Notes: a model not told the origin generated them from the letters alone. A stretch of 64,000 bases of DNA from Paulinella micropora (GCA_019918135.1 WBZZ01002896.1:1-64000); one strand, 5' to 3'. Counted from the first letter of the stretch, positions 38,782-49,231 are shown. Translations and numbers: made by a program.

Positions 38782-39900
38782 ATGAAGAAGCCGGCGCGGG
38801 CGAGAAAGCGCCAGAGAACAGCGCCGCACTCACAGTCGCCGCCGGTGGACGTGGTCGAGCTGCTGCTGCTTTCGTTCCTGCCGCACATCGAGCTGTTCCG
38901 CCTGCGGTGTGTGTCGCGCGGCGGTCTGTGGCGTTCTGCACTCTGGTGGCCCCGGGAACTGCTGCTGCCCTGCCTTCCGCTCCCAGCAGCGTTGCTCGCG
39001 CTGCGGCAGCGCGGCACAGTAATTGCCGACGCGGTCGTGGACACCGCTGCGCATGGTGTCGTGGAGCAAAAAGGCGCGCGACTACGACAACCAAGCCCTG
39101 ACCCGACTCACGAATCTCGAGCAGCTGTCGTTCGAGTACTGCCGGGGCCTTTCTGTGACGTATTTGTCGCACCTGGCTGCGCTTGGTCGGACTGCGCCGA
39201 GTTCGCTTTTTTAACTGTGGCTTGCTACCCTCGCTGGGCTGGCTTGCGCAGCTGCCGGCGTTAGCAGGGCTCGATTTGGCAGGCTCGTACGACGAACGCG
39301 GCAGGCTCGACGCACTGCTGCGGCTGCTGCCGCGGTTGCGCACGTTGACGCTGCCGGACTACCAGAGTCAAATTTGTCCCGAAGGGATGGCGCAGCTCTC
39401 CGAGCTCAGGAGCCTGCGGTTTCCTCCGGCACACTCCGTGTGCTGGACAGTGCTGCCCGTGCTGGGACGTTTGGTGCGTCTGCAAAGTCTGAGCCTCCAG
39501 TACTGTGCGGTCGAAGCTCGGGACGTGGCGGACATGCTAGGATGTCTGGCGCGCTTGCCGGAGCTGCGGTTTCTAGCCTGGCACGACACCTTCGGCATGC
39601 TCGACGACAAGTTGTCTGCAGACACTAGCGTCAGGCTGCGCGTCGAGAGCCTGACGCTATGTAACGCGGCGCTACGCTCTTCGAGCTTTTTCCGCTGCTT
39701 TCCTAAGCTGCTCGCGCTGGAGTTGGAGCGCGTAGACAGTGTTTCAAACTTGTTTACCCTAGCGGGCTGCCCGAGGCTGGCGCGCCTGAGCTTGAAAGAG
39801 GTCCCGCTAGACGACCAGAACCTTCGGGACCTGCAGCTTTTGGGTGAAAAAGGGCATTGTGTGCAAAAATTCAGGCGCGCCCTTGTAGCTGTGCTATCCA
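38782..39900 (+). pseudogene. Damaged copy of the F-box/LRR gene
   Basis: Starts MKKPARARKRQRTAPH and carries the F-box (DVVELLLLSFLPHIELFRLR), then loses the common frame in the region of the first LRRs and recovers it (FFNCGLLPSLGWLAQLPAL onward) to the end. It lacks about 60 codons that the intact gene has before the last LRRs, and a further segment near the middle is shortened. About 85-90% similar by eye. Leader and 3' flank are conserved, so the whole locus was duplicated. A shortened but working product cannot be excluded; I think it is broken. Confidence 0.8.
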
Positions 39901-39964
39901 TCCGTCGCCCTTCTCGCCTGAGAGCAGGGAGAAGGAGAGGGAAGGGGTAGGGGGGGGGCTCCAA

Positions 39965-40030
39965 GAATTTGCCAAAAAAAGTTTTTTAATTAAAAGTCGA
40001 CAAAGTCTTACACTTGACACTGAGAACTAG
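39965..40030 (+). repeat. B module after the damaged F-box/LRR copy
   Basis: TTTTTTAATTAAAAGTCGACAAAGTCTTACACTTGACACTGAGAACTAGG, again in sense orientation about 60 bp beyond the old stop. Confidence 0.75.
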
Positions 40031-40520
40031 GAGAGGGAAAGGGCTGGCAGTGCGCTACTGTGGGCAAGTTAACGCTAGGGCGCTCGGGCTGCTTGAGTTT
40101 TTGCATGTCTGCTCAAGGTGGGAGGCTGGTGTGTCGTACAAAGCCGGTAAATCTTGTCAATCTTGCCAATCTCTAATGTTGACTTTTTGTGTAATAAACA
40201 GCCAAGGGTCAGCTACGTTTCCGACACATGTACCGACGACGGTCGACCACCCCCCCCCCCTCCCCTCTCCCTGCGCAAACCAACAAGGCGACGCAGCAGC
40301 CTAGGTGCATCGACAACCACGCTTCACGACCTATCTGAGCCGGCGGGCTCCTGCTTATGTGCGTCCACAGCTCTGGCTGCAGCGAGTCTAGTTCGCCAAA
40401 TTTTCGGCGGGGGTTTCAGCACCCCCCCCCCTTTCCTATCTCTTCTGTCACCCCCGTCTCTTTCGTCGCCCCCTCGCCCGTTCCCTTTTTTTCGTCTTGT
40501 ACCTGCACAGATTGCGGCAA
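40031..40520. other. Upstream region of coiled-coil gene 2
   Basis: Unique sequence with a C10 tract near 40250 and a pyrimidine-rich TTCCCTTTTTTTCGTCTTG leading to CTGCACAG at 40510, an acceptor-like site. No gene seen. Confidence 0.4.
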
Positions 40521-40542
40521 AGTACGTCGCAAAGAAATACCC

Positions 40543-41367
40543 ATGCACACACAATTTGCTACGTGGGACAATGCCAGACGATACGTTCAAGATAACGGAA
40601 GAGCTGTAGTGACGCCCTACAAATTTGACATGGACACGTCGAGCTACGAATGGGCGGAAAAAGAAGTTACCGTATTATTTGATGCGTGTAATATTTCGGT
40701 AATTACACCAGAACCCATGTCCATATCAATTAAGACGGCCAACGTGGAAAAGGTTCTAGCTGAGGTCAAGTCTCAATCTAAAAAGATCCAGCAAGCACAG
40801 AGAAGTCTTCAACTAGAACAAATGAAACTGGGCCGGGCCAGAAATAACGAATCCGTACAAGTAGCAAACGCCAGAGTCCAGCAACAAATACAAGATTTGC
40901 TTCTGCTACAGCAGCAGGTAGATGAGTACTCGGCTCGGGTAACGGTGCTTCAAGCCAAGGCGGGAGCACCTACAGAAATACAGCGAATTACTCCAAAGCA
41001 GAAGGAGCACGTGGTATCCATGATAGAATATTTAAAAGACGTTACGGTACGAAAGGATACAAAGGACGCGACAGGGGAGAAAGCAGCGACAGAAGAGGGA
41101 GAGAAGATGCTAGAGATTCTGAACACATGGAATTTGCCTGTGTTTCCACCACCCAACTTTGAGGCACTCGCTAAAAGTTACTTGGAATTCAATTGGATCC
41201 CTAAACATCACTGGTACAATGGCGATGATTGGCGGCGTCAAGAGGGGAAGAATATGGCGTTTTTCTTTCTAAGTACGCTTAAACGTATACTTAAAGTCAG
41301 ACCGTCGTTAGTGGAAAGTTTGCAACCCGTGATCAAGTTTGGAGAAAAAAGATGGCCTATTTATTGA
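40543..41367 (+). CDS. 274-residue coiled-coil protein, paralogue 2
   Basis: Same length and layout as the gene at 19235. It starts MHTQFATWDNARRYVQDNG, has VITPEPMSISIKTANVEKV, a coiled coil (IQQAQRSLQLEQMKL, LLLLQQQVDEYSARVTVL), the EIQRITPKQKE block, and a C-terminal WIPKHHWYNGDDWRRQEGK and KRWPIY. Similarity is high throughout except residues 25-50. Function unknown. The 5' flank is conserved with paralogue 1 only from TGCGGCAAAGTACGTC onward; beyond that the two differ (A element there, pyrimidine tract here). Confidence 0.82.
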   Translation: MHTQFATWDNARRYVQDNGRAVVTPYKFDMDTSSYEWAEKEVTVLFDACNISVITPEPMSISIKTANVEKVLAEVKSQSKKIQQAQRSLQLEQMKLGRARNNESVQVANARVQQQIQDLLLLQQQVDEYSARVTVLQAKAGAPTEIQRITPKQKEHVVSMIEYLKDVTVRKDTKDATGEKAATEEGEKMLEILNTWNLPVFPPPNFEALAKSYLEFNWIPKHHWYNGDDWRRQEGKNMAFFFLSTLKRILKVRPSLVESLQPVIKFGEKRWPIY

Positions 41368-41469
41368 ATTATTGGTGACAATTGCTGCGCGTAGCAATGG
41401 CGACAAATAACGCAAGACATCAGAGACAACGGTACAGAACGCCGCTGTAGTTTCCAAAAAGAGCTAAGC

Positions 41470-41660
41470 TTGTGGGGGAGGGTAGGGGCGCGCTAAGAAT
41501 GTACAAGAAAAATTAATTAAAAAAAATCACTGACAAAATTTTAATCTTAGCACTGAGAACTGGGAGAGGGAAAGGGCAGGGGAGGGAGCTGCGCCAGGAA
41601 AATGTAATTTACGCTGAATTAAAGCTCGACAAAGTCTTACACTTGACACTGAGACATAAG
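41470..41660 (+). repeat. C and B modules
   Basis: C (GCGCGCTAAGAATGTACAAG, TTTTAATCTTAGCACTGAG), purine spacer, then B (GAATTAAAGCTCGACAAAG, ACACTTGACACTGAG). They lie about 100-290 bp past the coiled-coil gene's stop. Confidence 0.75.
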
Positions 41661-41686
41661 AGAGGGAGAGGGTGAAGCAGAGAGCG

Positions 41687-41825
41687 CGAGTGACTTCTCT
41701 AATGAGGCGGCGCGGGTTTGAAGCTTCTTCTCTCGGGCTTTATCCTCTTGGGCCCCGCCCGCTGGCGCAGCATGTAGGGGGGAGGGGAGGCTCGGGGGGG
41801 CTTGCCTCATTGGAGAAGTCACTCG
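41687..41825. repeat. 22-bp inverted repeat
   Basis: CGAGTGACTTCTCTAATGAGGC (41687-41708) faces GCCTCATTGGAGAAGTCACTCG (41804-41825) with one or two mismatches and a loop of about 95 bp. It is a hairpin or tiny MITE of a type not seen elsewhere in the window. Confidence 0.75.
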
Positions 41826-42180
41826 TCGTATGACTTAGACGGGGTTTGTAGTCAAGGCAGTGCCCATAAAGCCAAGGGGCAGGGCCATGCCTGTACTTGG
41901 TCACAAAGTGAGTACGTTGATTTGTGGCTTTAGAGGGGGGGGGCGCCACCCCCCCTTGCGTGGAAATTACTAAGTAACTACGGTTCTACACCAGGGTCAA
42001 CACGGGCAGTGTAAGAGCGTGGTCTACCGGACGACGTGATTGGCGGGGGGGGGGGGCCGAAACAAGCAAGGAAGAAAATACCTATGTTGTAAAAAGAACC
42101 AAACCTAGCTGCTGTTTTAACCTGGTTTGTTTGGATTCGTTTCCCAAAGCAGAAAATAGCCCCCAACACGCGACAGCCCC
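41826..42180. other. Upstream region, nothing recognised
   Basis: Contains facing G8/C6 runs near 41935 and a G11 run near 42043. ACACGCGACAG precedes the ATG of the next gene by five bases. Confidence 0.4.
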
Positions 42181-44019
42181 ATGTCGGTGCATCTCTGGTC
42201 CCAAAAAGCCCAGGAATTGTTCAACCTGCAAGACCAAACAGACGGTCTAGTCCAAGCGGCCCGGATCTTTAAGGACTTTGTGCAAGCAAAGGATGGCTTG
42301 GTCAAAGAAAAAACGAACTACTTAGTCTGGAGTGGCTGCCTGGAATGGGGCGGAGCCACTTTCTGGCGACTCTTGTTACGCGATGGTGCCGAAGAATACA
42401 AACCGTACTTACTGAAGGCTTTAACAGATCTTGCTGCCGAAATGGGAACATTGGTTTTCGACTGTAACACGAAAGAAAAACTTGTCAGATTGCAAGGATT
42501 CGAACTCTTTTGGCAAGAGCTTGGTATCTTCCCTCCCTACCCAGAGGCCAAAGAGAACGCCAGCCGCTCAGCAGCCAGGGTACAGGCGCTGCTGTGTCCA
42601 GCTCGCTTCCTGCAAAAGTGGCCGAACGAGAGAGTGCCAGAAATATCGGCCAGCTTCGGCCAAGTCAATTTCAGCGGTCTGACAACCATTGCGTTTGCTA
42701 TGGTCTGGTTCTCTTGGTTCCGGCTGGCCTGCCGAATATTTGCGGATCTTTCGTCTACAGCACTCTACCAAGGAATCAATACAATTAATTCGGTCCTGTC
42801 TGCGCTGCGTGCCAAGAGTGCTGCGGAGAAAAAATTGTGCCAGCAACGTTTTGCCCGAGAACTCCTGCTTTGTGAGTTGCTGGCCAGGCTGCGGGTCTGG
42901 CCAGACGCAATACCCTCCCTGCCCATTTTCTTGCGGATCACAAAAATCATGCGACTAGCACTCCTGCTGTCGGACCGCTCGCCAATTCTCGAAACACTCA
43001 ATGTGGGCAAGTATTGGCTGTGCACATTCGAGTGGCAGTGGTGTACAGCCGCGGCGTTGCAAAGATCGCCTGTTTTTTTCAAGTTTTTCTTTGACGCCCA
43101 AAATCGCGGGGCCATCTTCGAAGAAAATGTCCAGTCAGCTTTCAAGGCAATTGCGTTTCAAGCGGTTGGTAAAGTCGGTGAATCTGGCTTTACGATAGAT
43201 CTCAATCAGGTGCCAGCTATACTGTGCCTAGCTAACTTCTGCCTAGCGCAAAAGCACAGGTTGGGCCAGAAGTGGTTGTCTTGGCGGGGTCTGTGCCCCG
43301 AGTATGCCAGCCCCGAGCAAGCCGAGTTAGTCGAGGAGGCGCAGAAATTGTGTTCGCTCGAAACACCCGAACAATTCATGCGGACTGTGTACGATCTTAT
43401 GGACCGGGAAATTTCCGCCCGCCGGGGCCCCGAGCCAGCGCCCAAACCCCCCGACAAGGATAAGAGAGTTCTCAACAAGAAGCAGGAGGCTGTGCGCGAT
43501 CCCGGGGGCCTGAAAAGTGCCGCGGGCTCGAGCCCCGGGCAAGCACCCCAAGACAAGGGTGGAGGAGACCCCAACCAACGAAACTTACTCTGCAGCACGG
43601 GGTTTCCTTTGTTAGCCCAGGCCAGCGACGTTCGCGAAGAAGCCAGAGTAGAGGCGCAGGGCACTGTGGACCCTGCCGTGCACGACGCTGGCACAAGTTC
43701 CACTGAGCCTCGCGGCGGTCTTTGCGAGCCCCCAGAAAAAGACGCGGACCGCAAGCAAAGACTGAACAAACAGATTAGACGTCTAAAGCAATCGATGAAA
43801 ACCTTGACAGGAGAGAGAGAGCAACTCGCAAACGAGTGTGCGGGGCTGAGAAAAAATATCAAAACAGAAAAAGCCCAACTAAAGCGTGTACAAAAGTCTG
43901 TCAAGCACGCAGAAGAACATTTGACTAATCTACGAGAACAGGTACTAAATCTCAGCCGACAGTTCCAGGAGTTGTCAAAAGACGTCGTGGCTCTGACATT
44001 AGAGCCGGGAAGTAATTAA
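42181..44019 (+). CDS. Unidentified 612-residue protein with C-terminal coiled coil
   Basis: Starts MSVHLWSQKAQELFNLQDQ. About residues 1-420 are a helical domain rich in Trp and Leu (YLVWSGCLEWGGATFWRLLL, TFEWQWCTAAALQRSP, WLSWRGLCPEYAS). About 425-540 are a disordered, Pro/Gly/Glu-rich linker. About 545-605 are a coiled coil (KQRLNKQIRRLKQSMKTL, QLKRVQKSVKHAEEHLTNL). No membrane segment is certain, although AFAMVWFSWFRLACRIFA is hydrophobic. No family recognised. The layout (globular head, flexible linker, coiled-coil tail) suggests a scaffold or structural protein; that is inference only. Confidence 0.75.
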   Translation: MSVHLWSQKAQELFNLQDQTDGLVQAARIFKDFVQAKDGLVKEKTNYLVWSGCLEWGGATFWRLLLRDGAEEYKPYLLKALTDLAAEMGTLVFDCNTKEKLVRLQGFELFWQELGIFPPYPEAKENASRSAARVQALLCPARFLQKWPNERVPEISASFGQVNFSGLTTIAFAMVWFSWFRLACRIFADLSSTALYQGINTINSVLSALRAKSAAEKKLCQQRFARELLLCELLARLRVWPDAIPSLPIFLRITKIMRLALLLSDRSPILETLNVGKYWLCTFEWQWCTAAALQRSPVFFKFFFDAQNRGAIFEENVQSAFKAIAFQAVGKVGESGFTIDLNQVPAILCLANFCLAQKHRLGQKWLSWRGLCPEYASPEQAELVEEAQKLCSLETPEQFMRTVYDLMDREISARRGPEPAPKPPDKDKRVLNKKQEAVRDPGGLKSAAGSSPGQAPQDKGGGDPNQRNLLCSTGFPLLAQASDVREEARVEAQGTVDPAVHDAGTSSTEPRGGLCEPPEKDADRKQRLNKQIRRLKQSMKTLTGEREQLANECAGLRKNIKTEKAQLKRVQKSVKHAEEHLTNLREQVLNLSRQFQELSKDVVALTLEPGSN

Positions 44020-44394
44020 TTAAAAGGACGGGGGGAGAGGAAGAAGAGCACAGGAGCGAAAAAAAAGACAGTGCCTTTTCGTGGGTAGTCGAGGCTTATA
44101 TTTTCTGCTTACGACAAAGAAAAAAGCGTCTGCTGTCCGACGGTAGTAAGGATTAAAAAAAACCAAGCAATTTAATACAGACTTTCAAACCATGGCGCAC
44201 CCCGTCAAAGTGTGCAGAGGCTTGGCTGGATGAGGCCGATGGCCGGTGCTACGGAAAGTGGTACGAAGCCAAGCGCGGCTTCAGATTGCTGTTGCAAGCC
44301 CTGGCACACACGGGCCAGGAGTGTTGCGAGGCGGCCCCCTGTCCCGTGGTACCCCTAGCCCGCGACCGGTGGCGTAGTGAATTAGAATGCCTTG

Positions 44395-45801
44395 ATGAGA
44401 ACAATTTCTACGAGTCTGACCGCGTGCGCTTCTTCGAAAAAGCAGAGCAGAAGGTTCCGACGCGCAATTTCGCTGCTTACGGCTTCGCACAACGATACTA
44501 AGTTGCGCGCAGAGTGGCAGTCGGGGCTAGCGCACAGGCTGCTGCGCATGGCCTACCACTGCAAGTATGTCGCCTCGCCCGCCGAGCGCCGGCAAGTCCG
44601 CGCGTTGGAAGCCGAGGCCGCAGAGCTCTTGCTGCAGCTGCCTCAGCCGAACTATTTCGACCTGTACGAGCTAGGTGTGTGCTGGTTGCTAGGACGCGGC
44701 GTGGCTCAGAACCACGCGCGGGGTGTCTCGGCACTAGAGCGGGCGGTCGTCTGCGCCTGGCCCAGCACAAGTCAGCACCTGGCCGCGTACAGGCTCGGTT
44801 GTTTGTACCTGTCGGGGGGTGCTGCGCTGCCGATTGACAAGCGCCGGGCCTGGTCTCTGTTTTTGTCTACGACGGAGGAGTCCGGCGAGGGTTCGGCCGA
44901 CGCGGGCCTTCCCGGTTACTTGCACAAGCTGCGTCCCCTCGGCGAATGGGACAATGCGGACAGCTGGCTCCACTTTGGGTCAGGACCGTACCACTCTAGC
45001 CATTTCCTCGCGGTTGCTCTGTTCGAGCTTGGCCGGCTGTGCGTGGCGCCCTGGCGGCACAAGCTACGCGGCGGAGATGGCGTACCTCCAGACGAGGGGC
45101 CGTGGTGTTCGCTCGAAGGTCGGGATATCGTGTTGCTGTTCTCGCTGGCGGCTACGCTGGACGAGGCTGAGTTGCGCTACGATGACTACGACTTTTTCTC
45201 GACAGACCAGTACGACCCCTTGACTCGCCCGTACACGGCGGTGAAGGACAACAAAGTTTTGGAAGACATGTTCAAATGGCAAGATTTACAGATAACACAG
45301 CTGAGTTGCGCGGGCCTCAGCTGCGAGCTGTGCGGAGGGGCCGCCGGCCCGGGGAAAAAGTGCGATAAGGCGGCCCTCCTGGCTAGGGCGGAGCAAGAGC
45401 ACAGCTCCGCTAGCCGCGCGGTAGCGGGCTGGCTAGAGAGCTCCTGTCTGAGGTCTGCAGACCTTACAGCAGACGAAGCGAAGCGCGCAAGAGCCCAGTG
45501 CGAGCGCCTGGCAGCCTCCGGCGATGCGTACGCCCAAGGCATCCTGGGGCTCTACGTGTGCGAGGCAGGGGTCGACAAACTCCGTTGGCTGCGCTTGTCC
45601 GCGCGCGGCGAGAAACATGGCTTGCGTTGGAAAGTGCTCTGGCAACTGGGCTTGGACCTGTGGATGTCGCAAGCGCCCCGCGCTGCTACCCAGGCAGAAC
45701 GCGCCTTGCTGGAGCTGGAAGCGATGCAATGCTTTGAGCAAGTAGCAAGTGAACGCACACAGCTGGCACGGGAGAGCCTGGGCAGCCCGCACACCATCTA
45801 A
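44395..45801 (+). CDS. Sel1-like repeat protein; N-terminal part in overlapping frames
   Basis: The long frame contains Sel1-like units: YELGVCWLLGRGVAQNHARG, YRLGCLYLSGGAALPIDKRR, LFELGRLCVAPWR and AQGILGLYVCEAGVDKLRWL. A CELCGGAAGPGKKCDK segment could bind metal. Natural-looking sequence starts only at about 44505. Before that it is in a different frame (WLDEADGRCYGKWYEAKRGF, LECLDENNFYESDRVRFF), and an ATG at 44192 (MAHPVKVCRG) is in the third. So the gene probably spans 44192-45801 with frame changes, which sequence error, small introns, decay or recoding could explain. Role: alpha-solenoid adaptor. Confidence 0.65.
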   Translation: MRTISTSLTACASSKKQSRRFRRAISLLTASHNDTKLRAEWQSGLAHRLLRMAYHCKYVASPAERRQVRALEAEAAELLLQLPQPNYFDLYELGVCWLLGRGVAQNHARGVSALERAVVCAWPSTSQHLAAYRLGCLYLSGGAALPIDKRRAWSLFLSTTEESGEGSADAGLPGYLHKLRPLGEWDNADSWLHFGSGPYHSSHFLAVALFELGRLCVAPWRHKLRGGDGVPPDEGPWCSLEGRDIVLLFSLAATLDEAELRYDDYDFFSTDQYDPLTRPYTAVKDNKVLEDMFKWQDLQITQLSCAGLSCELCGGAAGPGKKCDKAALLARAEQEHSSASRAVAGWLESSCLRSADLTADEAKRARAQCERLAASGDAYAQGILGLYVCEAGVDKLRWLRLSARGEKHGLRWKVLWQLGLDLWMSQAPRAATQAERALLELEAMQCFEQVASERTQLARESLGSPHTI

Positions 45802-45935
45802 GACAAACAAAAAGAAAGAGAGTCGTTGCCGGCTTTTTTAAATTAAAGAACTCGTGCTTTGCAGTTTGCAACTGGCTCGCTACTGCTGGCTGGCTGGCCG
45901 GATGCAAATTTATAGGTTCCCGTGCCGGTGCAGTG

Positions 45936-48830
45936 AGGATCGATTTTTTTAATTCGACGCACTCGCTTGGACTAGCTTCCGTTTCCTTTTGTCTAGATTT
46001 AGCCTCAACACGTTCCGAATTTTTTTTTCCACTTTTCATATTTTCCTATATCCGCAGATCTTGCGCACCGTGCTCGCACCGTGCTTCCAGCGCAGCCCTG
46101 CGGCGGATATACGGGCAGTGGTCCATGTAGCAGGTGGACAAGGGCCTCACAGCCCCGACGGCGCCCTGTCGGAGCCATGGCTCGGCCATCGTGCGCAAGG
46201 TCAGAAAAATATGAAAAATATGAAAAGAGGAAAAAAAAAATTTTTTGCCCGAGAACCAAAGAAACAAACGGGGGGGGGGGGGGGAAGAAGGGGAGAGGGG
46301 AGTGCTCCCCCCCCCGCCCCTCCCTTCTCTCTGTTCCCGTCGTCCCCTGCTTACCCCCCCCCCCTCCCCCCGCCCCTTGTTTGCGCGTGCAAACGCATCC
46401 GAAATTTTTTTTTTCCACTTTTCATATTTTCCCTATTTCCGCAGATCTTGCGCACTGTGCTCCAGCGCAGCCCTGCGGCGGATGGACGGGCGGTGGTCCA
46501 TGTAGCAGGTGGACAAGGGTCTCACAGCCCCGACGGCGTCCTGTCGGTGCCATGGCTCGGCCACCGTGCGCAAGGTCAGAAAAATATGAAAAATATGAAA
46601 TCAGGAAAAAAAAATTTTTTTTGCCCGAGAACCAAAGAAACAAACGGGGGAGGAAGAAGGGGAGGGGGGAGGGAGAGGAGAAAGAGGAAGGGGGGGAGAA
46701 GGGGGAGGGGGGAGTGCTCCCCCCGCCCCTCCCCCTCTGTTCCCGTCGTCTCCTGCTTACCCCCCTTCCCCTCGCGTTTGCCAAATTGTTTGCGCGTGCA
46801 AACGCATCGAAAAAAAATTTTCCACTTTTCATATTTTTCCTATTTCCGCAGATCTTGCGCACTGTGCTCCAGCGCAGCCCTGCGGCGGACGGACGGGCGG
46901 TGGTCCATGTAGCAGGTGGACGAGGGTCTCACAGCCCCGACGGCGTCCTGTCGGTGCCATGGCTCGGCCACCGTGCGCAAGGTCAGAAAAATATGAAAAA
47001 TATGAAAAGAGGAAAAAAAAATTTTTTTTGCCCGAGAACCAAAGAAACAAACGGGGGCAAGAAGGGGGGAGGGAGGGAGAGGAGAAAGAGGAGGGGGGGA
47101 GAAGGGGGAGGGGGGAGTGATCCCCCCCGCCCCCTCCCTTCTCTTTGTTCCCGTCGTCCCCTGCTTACCCCCCCCCCTCTCCCCTTGCCCCTTGTTTGCG
47201 CGTGCAAATGCATCCGAAAAAATTTTTTTTTTCCACTTTTCATATTTTTCCTATTTTTTTTTACATCTTGCGCACTGTGCTCCAGCGCAGCCCTGCGGCG
47301 GATGGACGGGCGGTGGTCCATGTAGCAGGTGGACAAGAGCCTCACAATCCCCGACGGCGCCCTGTCGGAGCCATGGCTCGGCCACCGTGCGCAAGGTCAG
47401 AAAAATATGAAAAATATAAAAAGAGGAAAAAAAATTTTTTTTTTGCCCGAGAACCGAAGAAACAAACGGGGGGGGAAGAAGGGGGGGTGGAGTGCTCCCC
47501 CCCCCCCCCTCCCTTCTGTCTGTTCCCGTCGTCCCCTGCTTACCCCCCCCTCCCCTCGCCCCTTGTTTGCGCGTGCAAACGCATCCGAAAAAAATTTTTT
47601 TTTCCACTTTTCATATTTTTCCTATTTTTTTTTACATCTTGCGCACTGTGCTCCAGCGCAGCCCTGCGGCGGATGGACGGGCGGTGGTCCATGTAGCAGG
47701 TGGACAAGGGTCTCACAGCCCCGACGGCGCCCTGTCGGAGCCATGGCTCGGCCACCGTGCGCAAGGTCAGAAAAATATGAAAAATATGAAAAGAGGAAAA
47801 AAAATTTTTTTTTTGCCCGCGAACCAAAGAAACAAACGGGGGGAAAAGAAGGGGGAGGGGGGAGTGCTCCCCCCCCCCCCCTCCCCCCTCTGTTCCCGTC
47901 GTCCCCTGCTTACCCCCCCCCCCTCCCCTCGCCCCTTGTTTGCGCGTGCAAACGCATCCGAAAAAAAATTTTTTTTCCACTTTTCATATTTTTCCTATTT
48001 TTTTTTACATCTTGCGCACTGTGCTCCAGCGCAGCCCTGCGGCGGATGGACGGGCGGTGGTCCATGTAGCAGGTGGACAAGAGCCTCACAATCCCCGACG
48101 GCGTCCTGTCCGTGCCATAGCTCGGCCACCGTGCGCAAGGTCAGAAAAATATGAAAAATATGAAAAGAGGAAAAAAAAATTTTTTTGCCCGCGAACCAAA
48201 GAAACAAACGGGGGGGGAAGAAGGGGGAGGGGGGAGTGCTCCCCCCGCCCCCCTCCCCCCTCTGTTCCCGTCGTCCCCTGCTTACCCCCCCCCCTCCCCT
48301 CGCCCCTTGTTTGCGCGTGCAAACGCATCCGAAAAATTTTTTTTTTCCACTTTTCATATTTTTCCTTTTTTTTTTTACATCTTGCGCACTGTGCTCCAGC
48401 GCAGCCCTGCGGCGGATGGACGGGCGGTGGTCCATGTAGCAGGTGGACAAGAGCCTCACAATCCCGACGGCGTCCTGTCCGTACCATGGCTCGGCCACCG
48501 TGCGCAAGGTCAGAAAAATATGAAAAATATGAAAAGAGAAAAAAATTTTTTCTTTTGCCCGACAACCAAAGAAAGAGACGGGCAAGGGGAGGGGGGAAGG
48601 CAAAGGGGAGGGAAAAAGAGGAAGGGGAGGGGAGTGCTCCTCCCCCCCCCCCCATTCCCCCCTCTTCCCCTTGTCCCCTGCTACCCCCCCTTGTCCCTTG
48701 TTTGCGCGTGCAAACGCATCAAAAATTTTTTTTCTTCCACTTTTCATATTTTTCCTATTTCCGCAGATCTTGCGCACCGTGCTCCAGCGCAGCCCTGCGG
48801 CGGATGGATGGAGAGAGACCGGCACTCGCT
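45936..48830 (+). repeat. Tandem array of about eight family A units
   Basis: It begins with the 86-bp segment shared with 36998. About eight A units of 370-415 bp then follow head to tail; CTTGCGCAC(C/T)GTG recurs near 46059, 46447, 46855, 47269, 47639, 48009, 48389 and 48770. Each unit has the T-arm, the GCGGCGGATGG(A/T)CGGGCGGTGG core, the A-arm, an AACCAAAGAAAC(A/G) segment, a G/A-rich stretch facing a C/T-rich stretch, and GCGCGTGCAAACGCAT. The central units (47.2-48.4 kb) are most alike, which points to recent expansion. Long frames through the array are artefacts. Confidence 0.9.
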
Positions 48831-48849
48831 CCCCCGCTTTTTCCCTCAT

Positions 48850-49190
48850 TCCGTTTAAATTTGTGAGTTTTTTTAATTAAATTTCAATGGAACTGTTATA
48901 ATTAATTTTGCTCCCGGCCAAAAAAACATCTTGGAACAGATCACTGAGATGCGGATTGGATTGAATTCTTGGAGAGGTGAACCCCCTCCAGAGACCGGCG
49001 GGCAGCTGGAAGGGAAAGAGGGGGAGGCGAGGGGTAGATGTGTGGGAGGGGGCGCCCCCCCCCCTTTTTTCTCTCTCCCCGAGCCCCCTGAGCTCAGGGG
49101 GCTCAAGGAGAAGAGGAAAGCGGGGGCAGAGAGAAAAGAAAAAGGGAGGGCGGGGAGGAAAATTGGATGAAGCCGAGTTTGGCGCGGACC
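48850..49190. other. Spacer with D hairpin
   Basis: An AT-rich segment, GGGGGCGCCCCCCCCC at about 49050 and a D hairpin at 49080-49108 (GAGCCCCCTGAGCTCAGG...). No gene. Confidence 0.5.
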
Positions 49191-49196
49191 TGCTGT

Positions 49197-49231
49197 CTTT
49201 TGTGGTCGGCCCCGGGGCCCGACCACAAAAG
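49197..49231. repeat. 35-bp near-perfect palindrome
   Basis: Arms CTTTTGTGGTCGG and CCGACCACAAAAG around a GCCCCGGGGC centre. It is unique in the window and sits at the left edge of a coding relic. Confidence 0.85.

Noticed and set aside
44395-44500. ATG at 44395 as the true start of the Sel1-like protein
   Set aside because: The first 35 residues from this ATG are Ser/Arg shadow sequence; the convincing protein sequence there is in another frame.
46005-48830. CRISPR array
   Set aside because: The repeat unit is about 370-415 bp with no short repeats separated by unique spacers.
46005-48880. Many 100-400-codon frames through the 46-48.8 kb array
   Set aside because: They follow the A-unit period, occur in all six frames and are low-complexity; array shadows.
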